Assembly (NCBI RefSeq): GCF_002028425.1
Contig: NZ_CP020042.1
Location: 3,038,001 to 3,102,000, forward strand
Origin: Streptomyces katrae
GTDB taxonomy: Bacteria; Actinomycetota; Actinomycetes; Streptomycetales; Streptomycetaceae
Direction of reading: 5' to 3'
Length of the DNA: 64,000 nt
Part shown: in pieces, positions 1 to 8,794 of the stretch
Numbering within the stretch: the first letter of the stretch is position 1
Layout of the letters: every line of letters begins with the position of its first letter
Made by a program: the position numbers and the translations under genes
The notes under the pieces: generated by a model
The model's database searches: none
What the model was told of the DNA's origin: nothing
What the model saw: only the letters and a program-made list of their open reading frames with translations

Positions 1-61
1 CACCCCCTTCCCACCCCTTTCCGCGCCCGTTTTTCCGCGCCCGCTCAGAAGGAGTCCTGCC

Positions 62-289
62 ATGCACGCCTTCACGCACACCCGGATCCACGCCGCCCGC
101 ACCGCCGAACTCGCCGCCGAGGCCGCCGCCTGGCGCCTCGCCCACGAAGCCGCCGCGCCGGACCCGACCACCGCACCCGCCGCGCCCGCCGCCCTGCGCA
201 ACCGGCTCGGCGAGGCCCTGGTGTCCGCGGGGATCCGCCTGATGCAGCCCGAGCACCTCCACACCCGCATCCGGCAGCACGCCGCATGA
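62..289 (+). CDS. Small hypothetical protein coupled to MFS gene
   Basis: A 75-residue Ala/His-rich protein that I do not recognise. It looks mainly helical, with no signal peptide, membrane segment or cysteine motif. AAGGAG at 49-54 stands seven bases before the ATG, a good ribosome site. Its TGA overlaps the ATG of the next gene (ATGA, 286-289), so the two are probably translationally coupled and it may assist or regulate the transporter; that role is inference. The region before it (1-61) is pyrimidine-rich and holds no other gene I can see. Confidence 0.6.
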   Translation: MHAFTHTRIHAARTAELAAEAAAWRLAHEAAAPDPTTAPAAPAALRNRLGEALVSAGIRLMQPEHLHTRIRQHAA

Positions 290-1587
290 GCCGGCGGCCC
301 CTCGCGGCCCTCCTGGCCGCCAACACGATCTCCATAGCCGGCAGTTCACTCACCATGATCGGCGTCCCGTGGTTCGTGCTCCAGACCACGGGCAGCGCCG
401 GACGGGCGGGGATCGTCGCCTTCTGCGCCACCCTGCCCGTCGTCGTCGCGGCCCTCGTCGGCGGCCCGGTCATCGACCGGATCGGCCGCCGCCGGGTCTC
501 CGCCGCCTCCGACCTCGTCTGCGCCGTCTCGGTCGGCGCGATCCCGCTGCTGCACTACGCGGGGCTGCTGGAGTTCTGGATGCTGTGCGCCCTGATGGCC
601 CTCAGCGGCCTCGTGCACACCCCGGGCCTGACCGCCCGCTCCGTGCTGCTGCCCAGCCTCGCCGAGCACGCGGGCACCACCGTCACCCGGGCCGCGAGCC
701 TCTACGACGCCGTCTCGCGCGGCGCCCGGATGATCGGGGCCGCGGTCGCCGGCCTGCTGATCGCCGTCCTCGGCGCGGAGTCCGTCCTGCTGATGGACGC
801 GGCCAGCTACGCCGTGTCGGCCCTGCTGGTCTCCGCCTTCCTGCGCGGGGTCCCGGCCGCCGAACCCCGACGGGCCGCGGAGAAGCCCTCGTTCGCCGCC
901 TACCGGACCGAACTCGCCGAGGGCTGGCGGTTCCTGACCCGCTCGCGCCTCCTGCTGGGCATCACCCTCATGGTGATGATGACCAACGGCCTGGACCAGG
1001 GCTGGTCGTCCGTGCTCCTTCCGGTCCACGGCCGCGAGGACCTCGGCGGCGCCACCGCCATCGGCCTGATGATCTCCCTCTTCGGCGGCTTCGCCCTGCT
1101 CGGCGCCCTCCTCTACGGGGCGTGGGGCGAGCGTTTCCCGCGCCGGGCGCTGTTCGCGGGCGCCTTCCTGGTCTCCGGCGCCACCCGCTACGTGGTCGCC
1201 GCCGCGACCGGCACCCCGCTCCCCCTCGCGGTGACCATGGCCCTGGCGGGCCTGAGCGTGGGCGTGCTCAACCCGATCCTGTCGACGGTGGTCTTCGAGA
1301 CGGTGCCCGAGGAACTGCGCAGCCGGGTCTCCGGCGTGACCACGGCCGGCTGCGAGCTGGTCATGCCGCTGGGCGGTCTCACGGCGGGCCTCCTGGTGGA
1401 CGGCCTCGGCGTCCACACGGCCCTGCTCGCCTTCGGCGCGGTCTACTTCCTGACCACCCTGGCCCCGGTCGTCTTCCCCGCCTGGCGCGGCATGGACACC
1501 AAGCCGTCGTCCGTCGTCAGCAGGACGGAACGCCCTCTCCCCGGTTCAGCGCCCGCAGAACGTTCACCGCATCCGTCAGCGAAGTGA
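286..1587 (+). CDS. MFS transporter (exporter-like)
   Basis: A 433-residue integral membrane protein of the major facilitator superfamily, about 12 hydrophobic segments, probably a drug/H+ antiporter-type exporter. The cytoplasmic loop after TM2 carries the family motif as DRIGRRR (around residue 65), and a second-half echo (GAWGERFPRR) follows TM8. The hydrophilic C-terminal tail (about 405-433) is Ser/Pro/Arg-rich. The start is fixed by the ATGA overlap with the small upstream gene. Its last 71 bases overlap the 3' end of the convergent Lon-like gene, so the transcripts are antisense there. Substrate cannot be read from sequence. Confidence 0.85.
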   Translation: MSRRPLAALLAANTISIAGSSLTMIGVPWFVLQTTGSAGRAGIVAFCATLPVVVAALVGGPVIDRIGRRRVSAASDLVCAVSVGAIPLLHYAGLLEFWMLCALMALSGLVHTPGLTARSVLLPSLAEHAGTTVTRAASLYDAVSRGARMIGAAVAGLLIAVLGAESVLLMDAASYAVSALLVSAFLRGVPAAEPRRAAEKPSFAAYRTELAEGWRFLTRSRLLLGITLMVMMTNGLDQGWSSVLLPVHGREDLGGATAIGLMISLFGGFALLGALLYGAWGERFPRRALFAGAFLVSGATRYVVAAATGTPLPLAVTMALAGLSVGVLNPILSTVVFETVPEELRSRVSGVTTAGCELVMPLGGLTAGLLVDGLGVHTALLAFGAVYFLTTLAPVVFPAWRGMDTKPSSVVSRTERPLPGSAPAERSPHPSAK

Positions 1588-2314
1588 CGGGGATCAGCCG
1601 AAGCCCCTCGGGCAGCTCCGACTTCGCGTCGGAGCACTCGCCTTTCGGGACGAGGAAGACCGTGGCCCCGTCCCGCCGGGCGGCCTGGGTCTTCAGCCCG
1701 ACCCCGCCGACCGCGCCGACCGTCCCGTCGGCGCTGATGGTTCCCGTACCGGCGATGCTGCGGCCGCCGGTGAGGTCACCGCCGCTGCCGTCGCCGTCGA
1801 TCTTGTCGATGATGCCGAGGGTGAAGAGCAGGCCCGCGCTCGGGCCGCCGACGTCGGCGAGGTTGAGGCCGACCTTGACGGACTTGGGGTCCTTGTGGAG
1901 GTAGCCCAGCGCGGCGGCCTCGGCGGCCGACTGCGACTGGGACATCTCCTCCAGGTTGTGCTGCTCGATCTGCTTCTCGCTGCCGCCCGTGGGATAGACC
2001 GCCTCCCGGGGCATGACCGCCTGGTCGCTCCGGAACCAGTGGTCGACCAGCTCGTGCAGCCTCATCGTGGAGGAGGGGCCGGTGGCGCGGATGGTGGTCA
2101 TGCGCAGCTGGCCCTTGGTCTCGCGGACCGGGGCGCCGGTGACGGTGATGACCGGCTTGCCCTGGTCGGAGCCCAGCACGTCGGCCGTGGGCCCCGGAAT
2201 GGCCACCACGAAGGGCAGCGGTGCGAGGGCCGCGACGGCGAACAGCGCGACGACGGGCGCGGCGCAGACGGCCAGGGCGGTGGGACGCGGCAGACGTGTG
2301 AGGCGAGAGAGCAC
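1517..2314 (-). CDS. Membrane-anchored Lon-type (S16) protease without PDZ domain
   Basis: 265 residues: an N-terminal membrane anchor (about 12-38), a linker, and a Lon-type proteolytic domain (about 130-260). The Ser-Lys dyad is visible: Ser159 in GGPSAG (156-161) and Lys208 in VGLKTQAA. The family (YlbL-like secreted Lon proteases) usually has 330-370 residues with a PDZ domain between anchor and protease; here that interval is too short and has no PDZ pattern, so this is a PDZ-less form. It should face the cell exterior and cleave unknown envelope proteins. The 3' end runs 71 bases into the convergent MFS gene. Confidence 0.85.
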   Translation of the reverse strand: MLSRLTRLPRPTALAVCAAPVVALFAVAALAPLPFVVAIPGPTADVLGSDQGKPVITVTGAPVRETKGQLRMTTIRATGPSSTMRLHELVDHWFRSDQAVMPREAVYPTGGSEKQIEQHNLEEMSQSQSAAEAAALGYLHKDPKSVKVGLNLADVGGPSAGLLFTLGIIDKIDGDGSGGDLTGGRSIAGTGTISADGTVGAVGGVGLKTQAARRDGATVFLVPKGECSDAKSELPEGLRLIPVTSLTDAVNVLRALNRGEGVPSC

Positions 2315-2406
2315 CCGGCCAATCTACCGACCCGTCCGGCCCGCCCCGCGCCGCACGCTGCCGCGGCGCACGCAGCCGCGCCCGGCGGACGGGCCCCGGC
2401 CGGGGG

Positions 2407-3048
2407 TCAGCGCAGGGCGTCGGCGACCTCTCGGGCCGCGTCGACCACGCGCGGACCGACCCGCTCCGGCACGGCGTCGGCGAGCATGACGACCCCGACG
2501 CTGCCCTCCAGCCCCGTGATGCCGACCAGGGGGGCCGCGGCGCCGCTCGCGCCCGCCTCGAGTTCGCCGTGGGTGAGCGTGTAGCCGGGCTCGATCAGCG
2601 AGCCCTGACGGGCCGCCAGGATGGCCCGCCCGGCCGCGCCGCGGTCCAGCGGGTGGCGGAAGCCGGCCCGGTAGGCGACGTGGTAGTCCGTCCAGGTGGG
2701 TTCGACGACGGCCACGGCGAGCGCCTCCGTGCCGTCGACGAGGGTCAGGTGCGCGGTGGCCCCGATGTCCTCGGCGAGCGAACGCAGCGCGGGCAGGGCG
2801 GCTTCGCGCACCAGCGGGTGGACCTGCCGGCCCAGCCGCAGCACGCCGAGCCCGACGCGGGCGCGTCCGCCGAGGTCACGGCGGACCAAGGCGTGCTGCT
2901 CCAGCGTGGCGAGCAGGCGGTAGACCACCGTGCGGTTGACGCCGAGCCGGTTGGAGAGTTCGGTCACGGTCAGCCCGTGATCGGTGTCGGCGAGCAGCTT
3001 GAGGACCCTGAGCCCTCGGTCGAGAGTCTGGGAGGTTTCCGCGGTCAC
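2407..3048 (-). CDS. IclR-family transcriptional regulator
   Basis: 213 residues. An N-terminal winged helix-turn-helix (about 8-65, with the LSNRLGVNRTVVYRLLATLE recognition region) is followed by a shortened IclR effector-binding domain (about 80-210). The family is usually 240-270 residues, so the ligand domain is on the short side. The gene stands alone, divergent from the LAXTG protein gene with a 374-bp gap. No metabolic partner gene is adjacent, so its ligand and targets are not evident; IclR proteins often also control their own promoter. Confidence 0.85.
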   Translation of the reverse strand: MTAETSQTLDRGLRVLKLLADTDHGLTVTELSNRLGVNRTVVYRLLATLEQHALVRRDLGGRARVGLGVLRLGRQVHPLVREAALPALRSLAEDIGATAHLTLVDGTEALAVAVVEPTWTDYHVAYRAGFRHPLDRGAAGRAILAARQGSLIEPGYTLTHGELEAGASGAAAPLVGITGLEGSVGVVMLADAVPERVGPRVVDAAREVADALR

Positions 3049-3422
3049 GTCGCTTGCCTCTCCCTCTGTGTCGTCGGTGGACGGCGGTGACTCTCATGAG
3101 TTCAGCGCTGCCGGTCCCTCGGCGACGCACGGAGAGGCCGCCGGTAGCGGCCATGGCACCGGCTGCGCTCCCGCGGCGGCGCTGCCACGGGGCGTTCGAT
3201 GCGGGGACAGTAGCGAGCGGGTCCGCTCAGCGGAAGGCCTCGTCCAGAATCCGGTCGCCTCCTGCCGGTTTCGGCCCTTTCCTCCTCGCGACTGTATCGA
3301 TTCGTAATGTCTCCCGACCGAAAATCGGTTTACATGGCCATTACTCTGATCGTGTTCAAAAAGATGTTGGGGGGGTCCGGGCGACACGCGCCCCGGACAC
3401 ATACCAGGGGAGAGAACCAGCA
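3049..3422. other. Divergent intergenic region, IclR gene / LAXTG gene
   Basis: 374 bases without a gene. The left half is ordinary high-GC sequence. The right part (3285-3380) is much more AT-rich than its surroundings and holds nested palindromes (see 3304-3346), so the promoters of both divergent genes probably lie here. A GGGGAGAG ribosome site (3407-3414) serves the GTG start at 3423. I see no riboswitch motif. Confidence 0.5.
3304..3346. promoter_or_regulatory. Nested palindromes, candidate operator of LAXTG gene
   Basis: GTAATG (3304-3309) and CATTAC (3341-3346) form an outer inverted repeat. Inside are ACCGA-AAA-TCGGT (3317-3329) and the self-complementary ATGGCCAT (3335-3342). The block is locally AT-rich and lies about 80 bases before the GTG start. 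A regulator-binding site or structured leader is inferred; no known box was matched. Confidence 0.35.
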
Positions 3423-4430
3423 GTGAACCTCAAGCGCATGGCCGTGGTCGCCGCCGCAGCGGTAGTGGGCCCGACGGTCCTCATGGCCACGCCCGCGATG
3501 GCGGACGAAGCGAAGAACACCGCCGTCACCACGCCGGACTCCGCCCCCAAGGGTGACTCCGCCGCCGCCGAGACCCCGGCCGCCCCGGCCGCGGACACGG
3601 CGAAGCCGGCCGTCGAGACCCCCGCCCCGGCGAAGGACGCCAAGCCCGCCGCCGAGAAGCCGGCCCCGGCTCCGGCCCCGGAGGCCAAGCCGGCCCCCGC
3701 CCCGGAGCACAAGGCCGCCCAGGGCCCGAAGGTGGCCCTCTCCGGTCTGCCGTCGACCTTCAAGGCCGGCGGGAGCCTGCAGAAGTTCGAGTTCGAGGTC
3801 GACAACACCAGCGGCAAGCACATCAACAGGTACCACTACGCCTTCAAGATCGAGGGCAACGTGACTGCCGACCAGATCGATGGCAGGGTCCTGGCCTACG
3901 ACGAAGAGTCGGGCGAGGAGTTCTGGGACGAGGGCTACGTCTACGAAGACGGCGGCGACGTCTACATCGTCTACGTCGGCAACAGCCCGCTGGAGCCCGG
4001 CGACCACTTCACCATGGATGTGCAGCTCCGCTTCACGAAGAGCACCAAGGCCGGCGACATCAAGGTCCAGGCCATCGCGTCCAACGACGACGGGTCGATC
4101 CAGTCCGAGTCGGCCACCTACAAGTCGAAGATCACCTCCGACGCCGGCAGCAACACGGGTGGCAACACCGGCGACCACCACACCGGTGGCGGCAACACCG
4201 GTGGCGGTAACGACACCAAGCCGAACGGCGGCGGCACCACCACGCCGATCGTCGACCACAACACCGGCACCGGCACGGGCACCGGCACCGGCACCAACAC
4301 CGGCGGCGAGCTCGCCGAGACCGGTGCGGACGCCGCCACCAGCTGGGCGCTCGGCACCGGCGGTGTGGCCCTCGCCATGGGTGCGGCCCTGGTCGCCGGC
4401 ACCGGCCGTCGTCGCCGCGTCACCAACTGA
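3423..4430 (+). CDS. Secreted cell-wall protein with LAXTG sortase signal
   Basis: 335 residues from a GTG start chosen for its GGGGAGAG ribosome site eight bases upstream; an ATG five codons later is less well placed. Layout: signal peptide (1-27, cleavage after AMA), Ala/Pro/Lys/Glu-rich wall-spanning segment (28-100), a compact acidic beta-rich domain (about 102-238), a Gly/Thr/Asn linker with (GT)n repeats, then a sorting signal: LAETG at 297-301, hydrophobic segment (308-328) and RRRR tail. LAXTG is the signal used by streptomycete class E sortases (known also from long chaplins). The folded domain resembles DUF11-like adhesion modules only loosely; ligand unknown. Confidence 0.85.
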   Translation: MNLKRMAVVAAAAVVGPTVLMATPAMADEAKNTAVTTPDSAPKGDSAAAETPAAPAADTAKPAVETPAPAKDAKPAAEKPAPAPAPEAKPAPAPEHKAAQGPKVALSGLPSTFKAGGSLQKFEFEVDNTSGKHINRYHYAFKIEGNVTADQIDGRVLAYDEESGEEFWDEGYVYEDGGDVYIVYVGNSPLEPGDHFTMDVQLRFTKSTKAGDIKVQAIASNDDGSIQSESATYKSKITSDAGSNTGGNTGDHHTGGGNTGGGNDTKPNGGGTTTPIVDHNTGTGTGTGTGTNTGGELAETGADAATSWALGTGGVALAMGAALVAGTGRRRRVTN

Positions 4431-4451
4431 CCCGGCTCCACGCCCTACGGC

Positions 4452-4487
4452 AACGGGGTCCGTGCGCACCTGCGCACGGACCCCGTT
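4452..4487. terminator. Bidirectional terminator hairpin
   Basis: A perfect 17-bp inverted repeat (4452-4468 and 4471-4487) with a 2-base gap, between the convergent ends of the LAXTG gene and the helicase gene. No long T tract, as is usual in streptomycetes. Confidence 0.85.
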
Positions 4488-4513
4488 CCGCGTTCACGAC
4501 GACAGGACCGGAC

Positions 4514-6301
4514 TCACCGCATCCGGGTGGCCCACTCCTGCACCTTCTTGATCCGCTCCTTCAGCTGCCCCGCCGTCGCCTCCGCGCTCGGCGGCCCGCC
4601 GCACACGCGGCGCAGCTCGGTGTGGATCACCCCGTGCGGCTTGCCGCTCTGGTGGACGTACGCGCCCACCATCGTGTTCAGCGACTTGCGCAGCTCCAGC
4701 AGCTCCTTGTGCGAAACCACCGGCCGCCGCTCGGCCGGCAGCTCCAGCAGGTCGGCCTCCGAGTCCGGCTTGCGGCGGCTGTGCGCGATCTGCCGTGACT
4801 GCCGCTTCTGCAGCAGCAGCTGCACCTGGTCCGGCTCCAGCAGGCCCGGGATACCGAGGTAGTCCTGCTCCTCCTCGCTGCCCGGGTGGGCCTGCATGCC
4901 GAACTCGGCGCCGTCGTACAGCACCCGGTCGAAGACGGCGTCGGACTCCAGCGCCTCGAAGGACATCTGCTCGTCCTCGCCGGTGTCCTCGTCCTCCTGC
5001 CGGTTCGCCTCCTCCATCTCCTTCTCGGACTCGGCGTACGGGTCCTCGTCCTCGCCGGCCTTCTTGGGCCGGTCCAGGACGTGGTCGCGCTCGACCTCCA
5101 TCTCGCTGGCGAAGCCGAGGAGGTAGGGGATCGTCGGAAGGAACACGGAGGCCGTCTCGCCGCGCCTGCGCGATCGCACGAAGCGGCCGACGGCCTGCGC
5201 GAAGAACAGCGGCGTCGAGATCGTCGTCGCGTACACGCCCACCGCGAGGCGGGGGACGTCGACGCCCTCGGACACCATGCGGACCGCGACCATCCACCGG
5301 TCGTCGCTCGCACTGAAGGTGTCGATGTTCTTGGACGCGCCGGTGTCGTCGGACAGGACGACGGTCGGCCTAGTGCCGGTGATCTCCCGGATCAGCTTGG
5401 CGTAGGCGCGCGCCGCGTCCTGGTCGGCGGCGATGACGAGCCCGCCGGCGTCCGGGATGGCCTTCCTGACCTCGGTGAGGCGCTGGTCGGCGGCGCGCAG
5501 CACGTTCGGCATCCAGTCGCCGCGCGGGTCCAGCGCCGTGCGCCAGGCCTGCGAGATGGCGTCCTTGGTCATCGGCTCGCCCAGGCGCGCCTCGATCTCG
5601 TCGCCCGCCTTGGTGCGCCAGCGCATGTTGCCGCTGTAGGACAGGAAGATCACGGGGCGGACCACGCCGTCGCCGAGGGCGTTGCCGTAGCCGTACGTGT
5701 AGTCGGCGGAGGAGCGGCGGATGCCGTCGTTGCCCTCCTCGTACGTCACGAACGGGATCGGGTTGGTGTCGGAGCGGAAGGGCGTTCCGGTCAGGGCCAG
5801 GCGGCGGGTCGCCGGGTCGAAGGCCTCCAGGCAGGCCTCGCCCCAGGACTTCGAGTCGCCCGCGTGGTGGATCTCGTCGAGGATCACCAGGGTCTTGCGC
5901 TGCTCGCAGCGGTTGCGGTGCAGCATCGGGCGCACACCGACACCGGCGTAGGTGACGGCGACGCCGTGGTAGTCCTTGCTGAGCGGCCCGGCCGAGTACT
6001 CGGGGTCGAGCCGGATGCCTATGCGGGCGGCGGCTTCCGCCCACTGCTTCTTCAGGTGCTCGGTCGGCGCGACCACGGTCACCTGCTGCACCACGTGGTG
6101 GTGCAGCAGCCAGGAGGCCAGGGTCAGCGCGAAGGTGGTCTTGCCGGCGCCGGGGGTGGCGACGGCGAGGAAATCACGGGGCTGGGTCTGGATGTACTTG
6201 TCCAGCGCCCCCTGCTGCCAGGCACGCAGTTTGCTGGCGGTACCCCACGGCGCGCGGCCGGGGAAGGCGGGTGAGAGGTGGTGGGAGGCGGTAGTAGTCA
6301 C
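4514..6301 (-). CDS. DEAD/DEAH-box superfamily 2 helicase
   Basis: 595 residues. RecA domain 1 has Walker A TPGAGKTT (49-56), DEIHH motif II (142-146) and TGTPFR motif III (171-176); domain 2 ends in a QAVGRFVRSRR motif VI. These place it in the SF2 group of XPB/Ssl2-like helicases. A long acidic Glu/Asp-rich linker (about 415-465) separates the motor from a basic C-terminal domain (about 500-595). The family is common in actinobacteria, with likely duplex DNA or RNA remodelling, but the substrate is unknown. The gene is monocistronic and convergent with the LAXTG gene. Motifs are certain; the biological process is not. Confidence 0.85.
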   Translation of the reverse strand: MTTTASHHLSPAFPGRAPWGTASKLRAWQQGALDKYIQTQPRDFLAVATPGAGKTTFALTLASWLLHHHVVQQVTVVAPTEHLKKQWAEAAARIGIRLDPEYSAGPLSKDYHGVAVTYAGVGVRPMLHRNRCEQRKTLVILDEIHHAGDSKSWGEACLEAFDPATRRLALTGTPFRSDTNPIPFVTYEEGNDGIRRSSADYTYGYGNALGDGVVRPVIFLSYSGNMRWRTKAGDEIEARLGEPMTKDAISQAWRTALDPRGDWMPNVLRAADQRLTEVRKAIPDAGGLVIAADQDAARAYAKLIREITGTRPTVVLSDDTGASKNIDTFSASDDRWMVAVRMVSEGVDVPRLAVGVYATTISTPLFFAQAVGRFVRSRRRGETASVFLPTIPYLLGFASEMEVERDHVLDRPKKAGEDEDPYAESEKEMEEANRQEDEDTGEDEQMSFEALESDAVFDRVLYDGAEFGMQAHPGSEEEQDYLGIPGLLEPDQVQLLLQKRQSRQIAHSRRKPDSEADLLELPAERRPVVSHKELLELRKSLNTMVGAYVHQSGKPHGVIHTELRRVCGGPPSAEATAGQLKERIKKVQEWATRMR

Positions 6302-6435
6302 GGTCTCCGGTTCGGGCTCTCGGTGGCGGTCGTACTGTACTCAGGACAACCGGGCGGACAACCGGGCCACCTTACCCGCGCCGCAGCACCCCCCGAGGAG
6401 GGACAGGCCCGTGACCTCGGGCAGTGCGGCGAGCG

Positions 6436-6843
6436 TCACACCGGCAGCAACTCCCGCAGCCTGGAGGCGATCACCGGCACCCGGGCCTCGGCGCCGGAGG
6501 CCGCGTCGACGACCAGCGCGTACGCCGCGTCCTGGTCGGTGGCGGCCGGGTCGACCCCGTTCACGGCGAGGAAGGTGGCGGCGGCGAGCCAGGCGGTGCG
6601 CTTGTTCCCGTCGACCAGCGGATGGTTCACGGCGATGCCGTGGAGCAGCGCGGCGGCCTGCTCGTGGAGGTCGGTGTAGGCCGGCGTCCCAAACATGCGC
6701 GCACGGGGCCGGTGCACGGCGGACTCCAGCAGTCCGGGGGCTCGCAGCTCGACCGGCTGGTCCTGGGCCAGGCAGGCGTACCGGGCCAGGTCGAGGACCT
6801 CGGCGAGGGTGAGGTGGCGCACGGCGGCGTTCGTTCCCGTCAT
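6436..6843 (-). CDS. doc: Doc-type (Fic fold) toxin
   Basis: 135 residues, the usual size of Doc. The Fic active-site loop reads HPLVDGNKRTAW, with His74, Asp78, Asn80, Lys81 and Arg82. In studied Doc proteins this fold phosphorylates elongation factor Tu and stops translation. The gene follows an antitoxin-like ORF with an ATGA overlap (6840-6843), the classic toxin-antitoxin coupling. The upstream N-terminal helices (LTLAEVLDLARYACL) also match Doc. Whether it uses ATP for phosphorylation or AMP transfer cannot be decided from sequence. Confidence 0.85.
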   Translation of the reverse strand: MTGTNAAVRHLTLAEVLDLARYACLAQDQPVELRAPGLLESAVHRPRARMFGTPAYTDLHEQAAALLHGIAVNHPLVDGNKRTAWLAAATFLAVNGVDPAATDQDAAYALVVDAASGAEARVPVIASRLRELLPV

Positions 6844-7094
6844 TCGCCGAGCCTCTTCAGCAGGGGCGCGTGCAGCCGCGCCAGCCGCTCCGCGGCGGCA
6901 CCGACCCGCTCGCGCTCCCGGCGCAGGTGCTCCCGTACGGCCGCGAGGGCGTGCTCCTCGGGGGCGGAGCCGGAGGCGTCGGCGAGGTCGGCGAGCTCCG
7001 CGGCCTCGGCCGCGGAAAGCCGGATGACCAGCTCGCCCGCGCCGCCCGTATCGTTGGCGTCGTCCACGTCGTCCCTGTCATCCGCGTCCTTCAT
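6840..7094 (-). CDS. Antitoxin of the Doc-type toxin
   Basis: 84 residues. A very acidic N-terminus (Asp-rich, residues 2-18) precedes a short beta strand (ELVIRLS) and helices, the layout of a ribbon-helix-helix DNA-binding antitoxin. The RHH part follows the disordered acidic stretch rather than starting at the N-terminus. The C-terminal helix would clasp the toxin, as Phd does for Doc. The gene is first in the pair and probably represses the operon. No ribosome site precedes the ATG; see the promoter entry at 7095-7106. Confidence 0.7.
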   Translation of the reverse strand: MKDADDRDDVDDANDTGGAGELVIRLSAAEAAELADLADASGSAPEEHALAAVREHLRRERERVGAAAERLARLHAPLLKRLGE

Positions 7095-7106
7095 GCACGC
7101 AGAGTA
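7095..7106 (-). promoter_or_regulatory. Leaderless-type -10 element of the Doc antitoxin
   Basis: On the minus strand TACTCT (7106-7101) is followed by six bases (GCGTGC) and then the antitoxin ATG at 7094, with no Shine-Dalgarno. TANNNT six to seven bases before ATG is the layout of actinobacterial leaderless transcripts. A -35 match is weak (GTGATC about 17 bases upstream). Confidence 0.45.
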
Positions 7107-7125
7107 ACGACGACCCGCCTCCCGA

Positions 7126-8610
7126 TCACCCGCTTTTCGCCCCCGTCCCTGCCGCTTCGGACGGACGCTCGTGCAGCCGGGTCGCCACCCAGGCGCCCAC
7201 CAGCGCCACGCAGGCCATCGGCAGGAACACGACGAGGAACGCCGCCGGGTGCGAGGCCCCGCCCCCCGCTTCGAGCACGTGCCCCGCGCCCACCGCTCCC
7301 CCGCCCAGCGCGGCGAACGCCGCCCCGCACGCCGCGAGCAGCACCACGTTGGCCAGCGCGTCGGAGATCTGGAGCGCGGCGGAGTTCGCCCCCGCCTCCT
7401 CCGGCGCCGACAGCCGGAGCAGCAGCACGCTCGTCGAGCCGATCACCAGCCCCATGCCGAGGGAGCCCACGGCCCACGCCACGGCCAGCGTCCACACCGG
7501 CACCGACTCGACCAGCACCGCCGGGGCGGCGAGGATCGCGAGCGCCACCAGCACCATCCCGGCCACCATCAGCCGCTCCCGGTAGGGCGCCGTCCGCCCC
7601 TGGGACTGCACCCACGAGCCCAGCGCCCAGGTCACCCCGCCCAGCGCCAGCGAGAACCCGGCCAGGGTCGGGCTGAGCCCGCGCTGGGTGACCAGCATCA
7701 GCGGCACGAAGCTCTCCGCCCCGATGAAGGCCCCGGCCGCCACCCCGCGCAGCAGCACCACGGACGGCAGCCCGCGCCGCGCGCGGTAGGTCCCGCGCGG
7801 CAGCAGCCCCAGCACCGCCGGCACCAGCAGGGCGGCGCCGGCGGCGCCGGGCAGCAGCGACAGCCACCGCAGGTCCTGCGCGGCGTACTGGAGGAGCCCT
7901 GCGCCCACCGAGATCCCGAGGGCCAGCCGGATCCGCCGCCGGTCGAAGGCGGCGGGCGCCTCCCCGCCGGTGTCCACCGGCCCGGACGCGGTCCGGCGGA
8001 TCGCGGGCAGCGCCACGATCAGAGGGACGACGACCAGGACGGGGATCCCGAGGAACACCCACCGCCAGCCGAGGCGCTCGGTGACCGTCCCGGCGGCCAG
8101 CGGCCCGACGATGGACGGGACCACCCAGCTCGCGGCGAAGGCCGCCATGATCGCGGGCCGCAGCCGCTCCTCGTAGGCCCGGCTGACGACGACGTAGAGC
8201 GCGACGATGACCAGCCCGCCCCCGAACCCCTGCACGGCCCGCCCCAGCACGAACACCCCCATGACGGCGGCTGTCCCGGAACACACCAGCCCGGCGGCGA
8301 AGGCCCCGATCCCGACGCTCAGCGGCCGCAGCGGCCCTTGCCGGTCGGCCCACTGGCCGGACAGGACCATGCCGAAGAGGCTGGTGGTGAAGTAGGCGGA
8401 GAACCCGAAGGCGTAGAGCCCGATCCCGTCCAGCTCGCGCGCGGCGACGGGCATGGCGGTCCCGACGGCGGTGGCCTCGAAGGCGATCAGGAAGATCACG
8501 GAAATGATCCCGACGCTCAGCGTCCGGTACGCCGGCCCCAGAATCCCGCCGCCCGGCGGTGGCGGGGCGGCGTCACTGTTCTCTGATATCCGGGGTTCAA
8601 GGGCGCTCAT
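7126..8610 (-). CDS. MFS transporter, 14-helix (DHA2-like)
   Basis: 494 residues from the ATG at 8610; an upstream in-frame ATG at 8721 would add 37 residues without membrane character and is less likely. The protein has about 14 hydrophobic segments, the number found in DHA2-type drug:H+ antiporters. Motif A is seen as GQWADRQGPLRP after TM2, and motif C-like glycines around SWVVPSIVGPLAAG in TM5. Probably a multidrug or metabolite exporter. It stands alone between the Doc pair and tRNA-Cys with no adjacent regulator. Confidence 0.85.
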   Translation of the reverse strand: MSALEPRISENSDAAPPPPGGGILGPAYRTLSVGIISVIFLIAFEATAVGTAMPVAARELDGIGLYAFGFSAYFTTSLFGMVLSGQWADRQGPLRPLSVGIGAFAAGLVCSGTAAVMGVFVLGRAVQGFGGGLVIVALYVVVSRAYEERLRPAIMAAFAASWVVPSIVGPLAAGTVTERLGWRWVFLGIPVLVVVPLIVALPAIRRTASGPVDTGGEAPAAFDRRRIRLALGISVGAGLLQYAAQDLRWLSLLPGAAGAALLVPAVLGLLPRGTYRARRGLPSVVLLRGVAAGAFIGAESFVPLMLVTQRGLSPTLAGFSLALGGVTWALGSWVQSQGRTAPYRERLMVAGMVLVALAILAAPAVLVESVPVWTLAVAWAVGSLGMGLVIGSTSVLLLRLSAPEEAGANSAALQISDALANVVLLAACGAAFAALGGGAVGAGHVLEAGGGASHPAAFLVVFLPMACVALVGAWVATRLHERPSEAAGTGAKSG

Positions 8611-8794
8611 CGCCCCAGAGTAAGGTGCGCGGCCGGGTCTCGCCCCTGTCATTTGGTCGGATCCCGCATGGTCCGCGGGACCTAGGCCGAAGGGCCCGTG
8701 TAAACGCCGCATGGCAGTCACATTGCAGCCCCCACGCTCCCCTTCCCGGCCGCCGCCGGGGGCCCGTAGCGTCGTACCCAGCGCAGCACAGCAC

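Noticed and set aside
3049..3422. c-di-AMP (ydaO) riboswitch before the surface protein gene
   Set aside because: The region lacks the conserved core sequence and junction layout; only short palindromes are seen.
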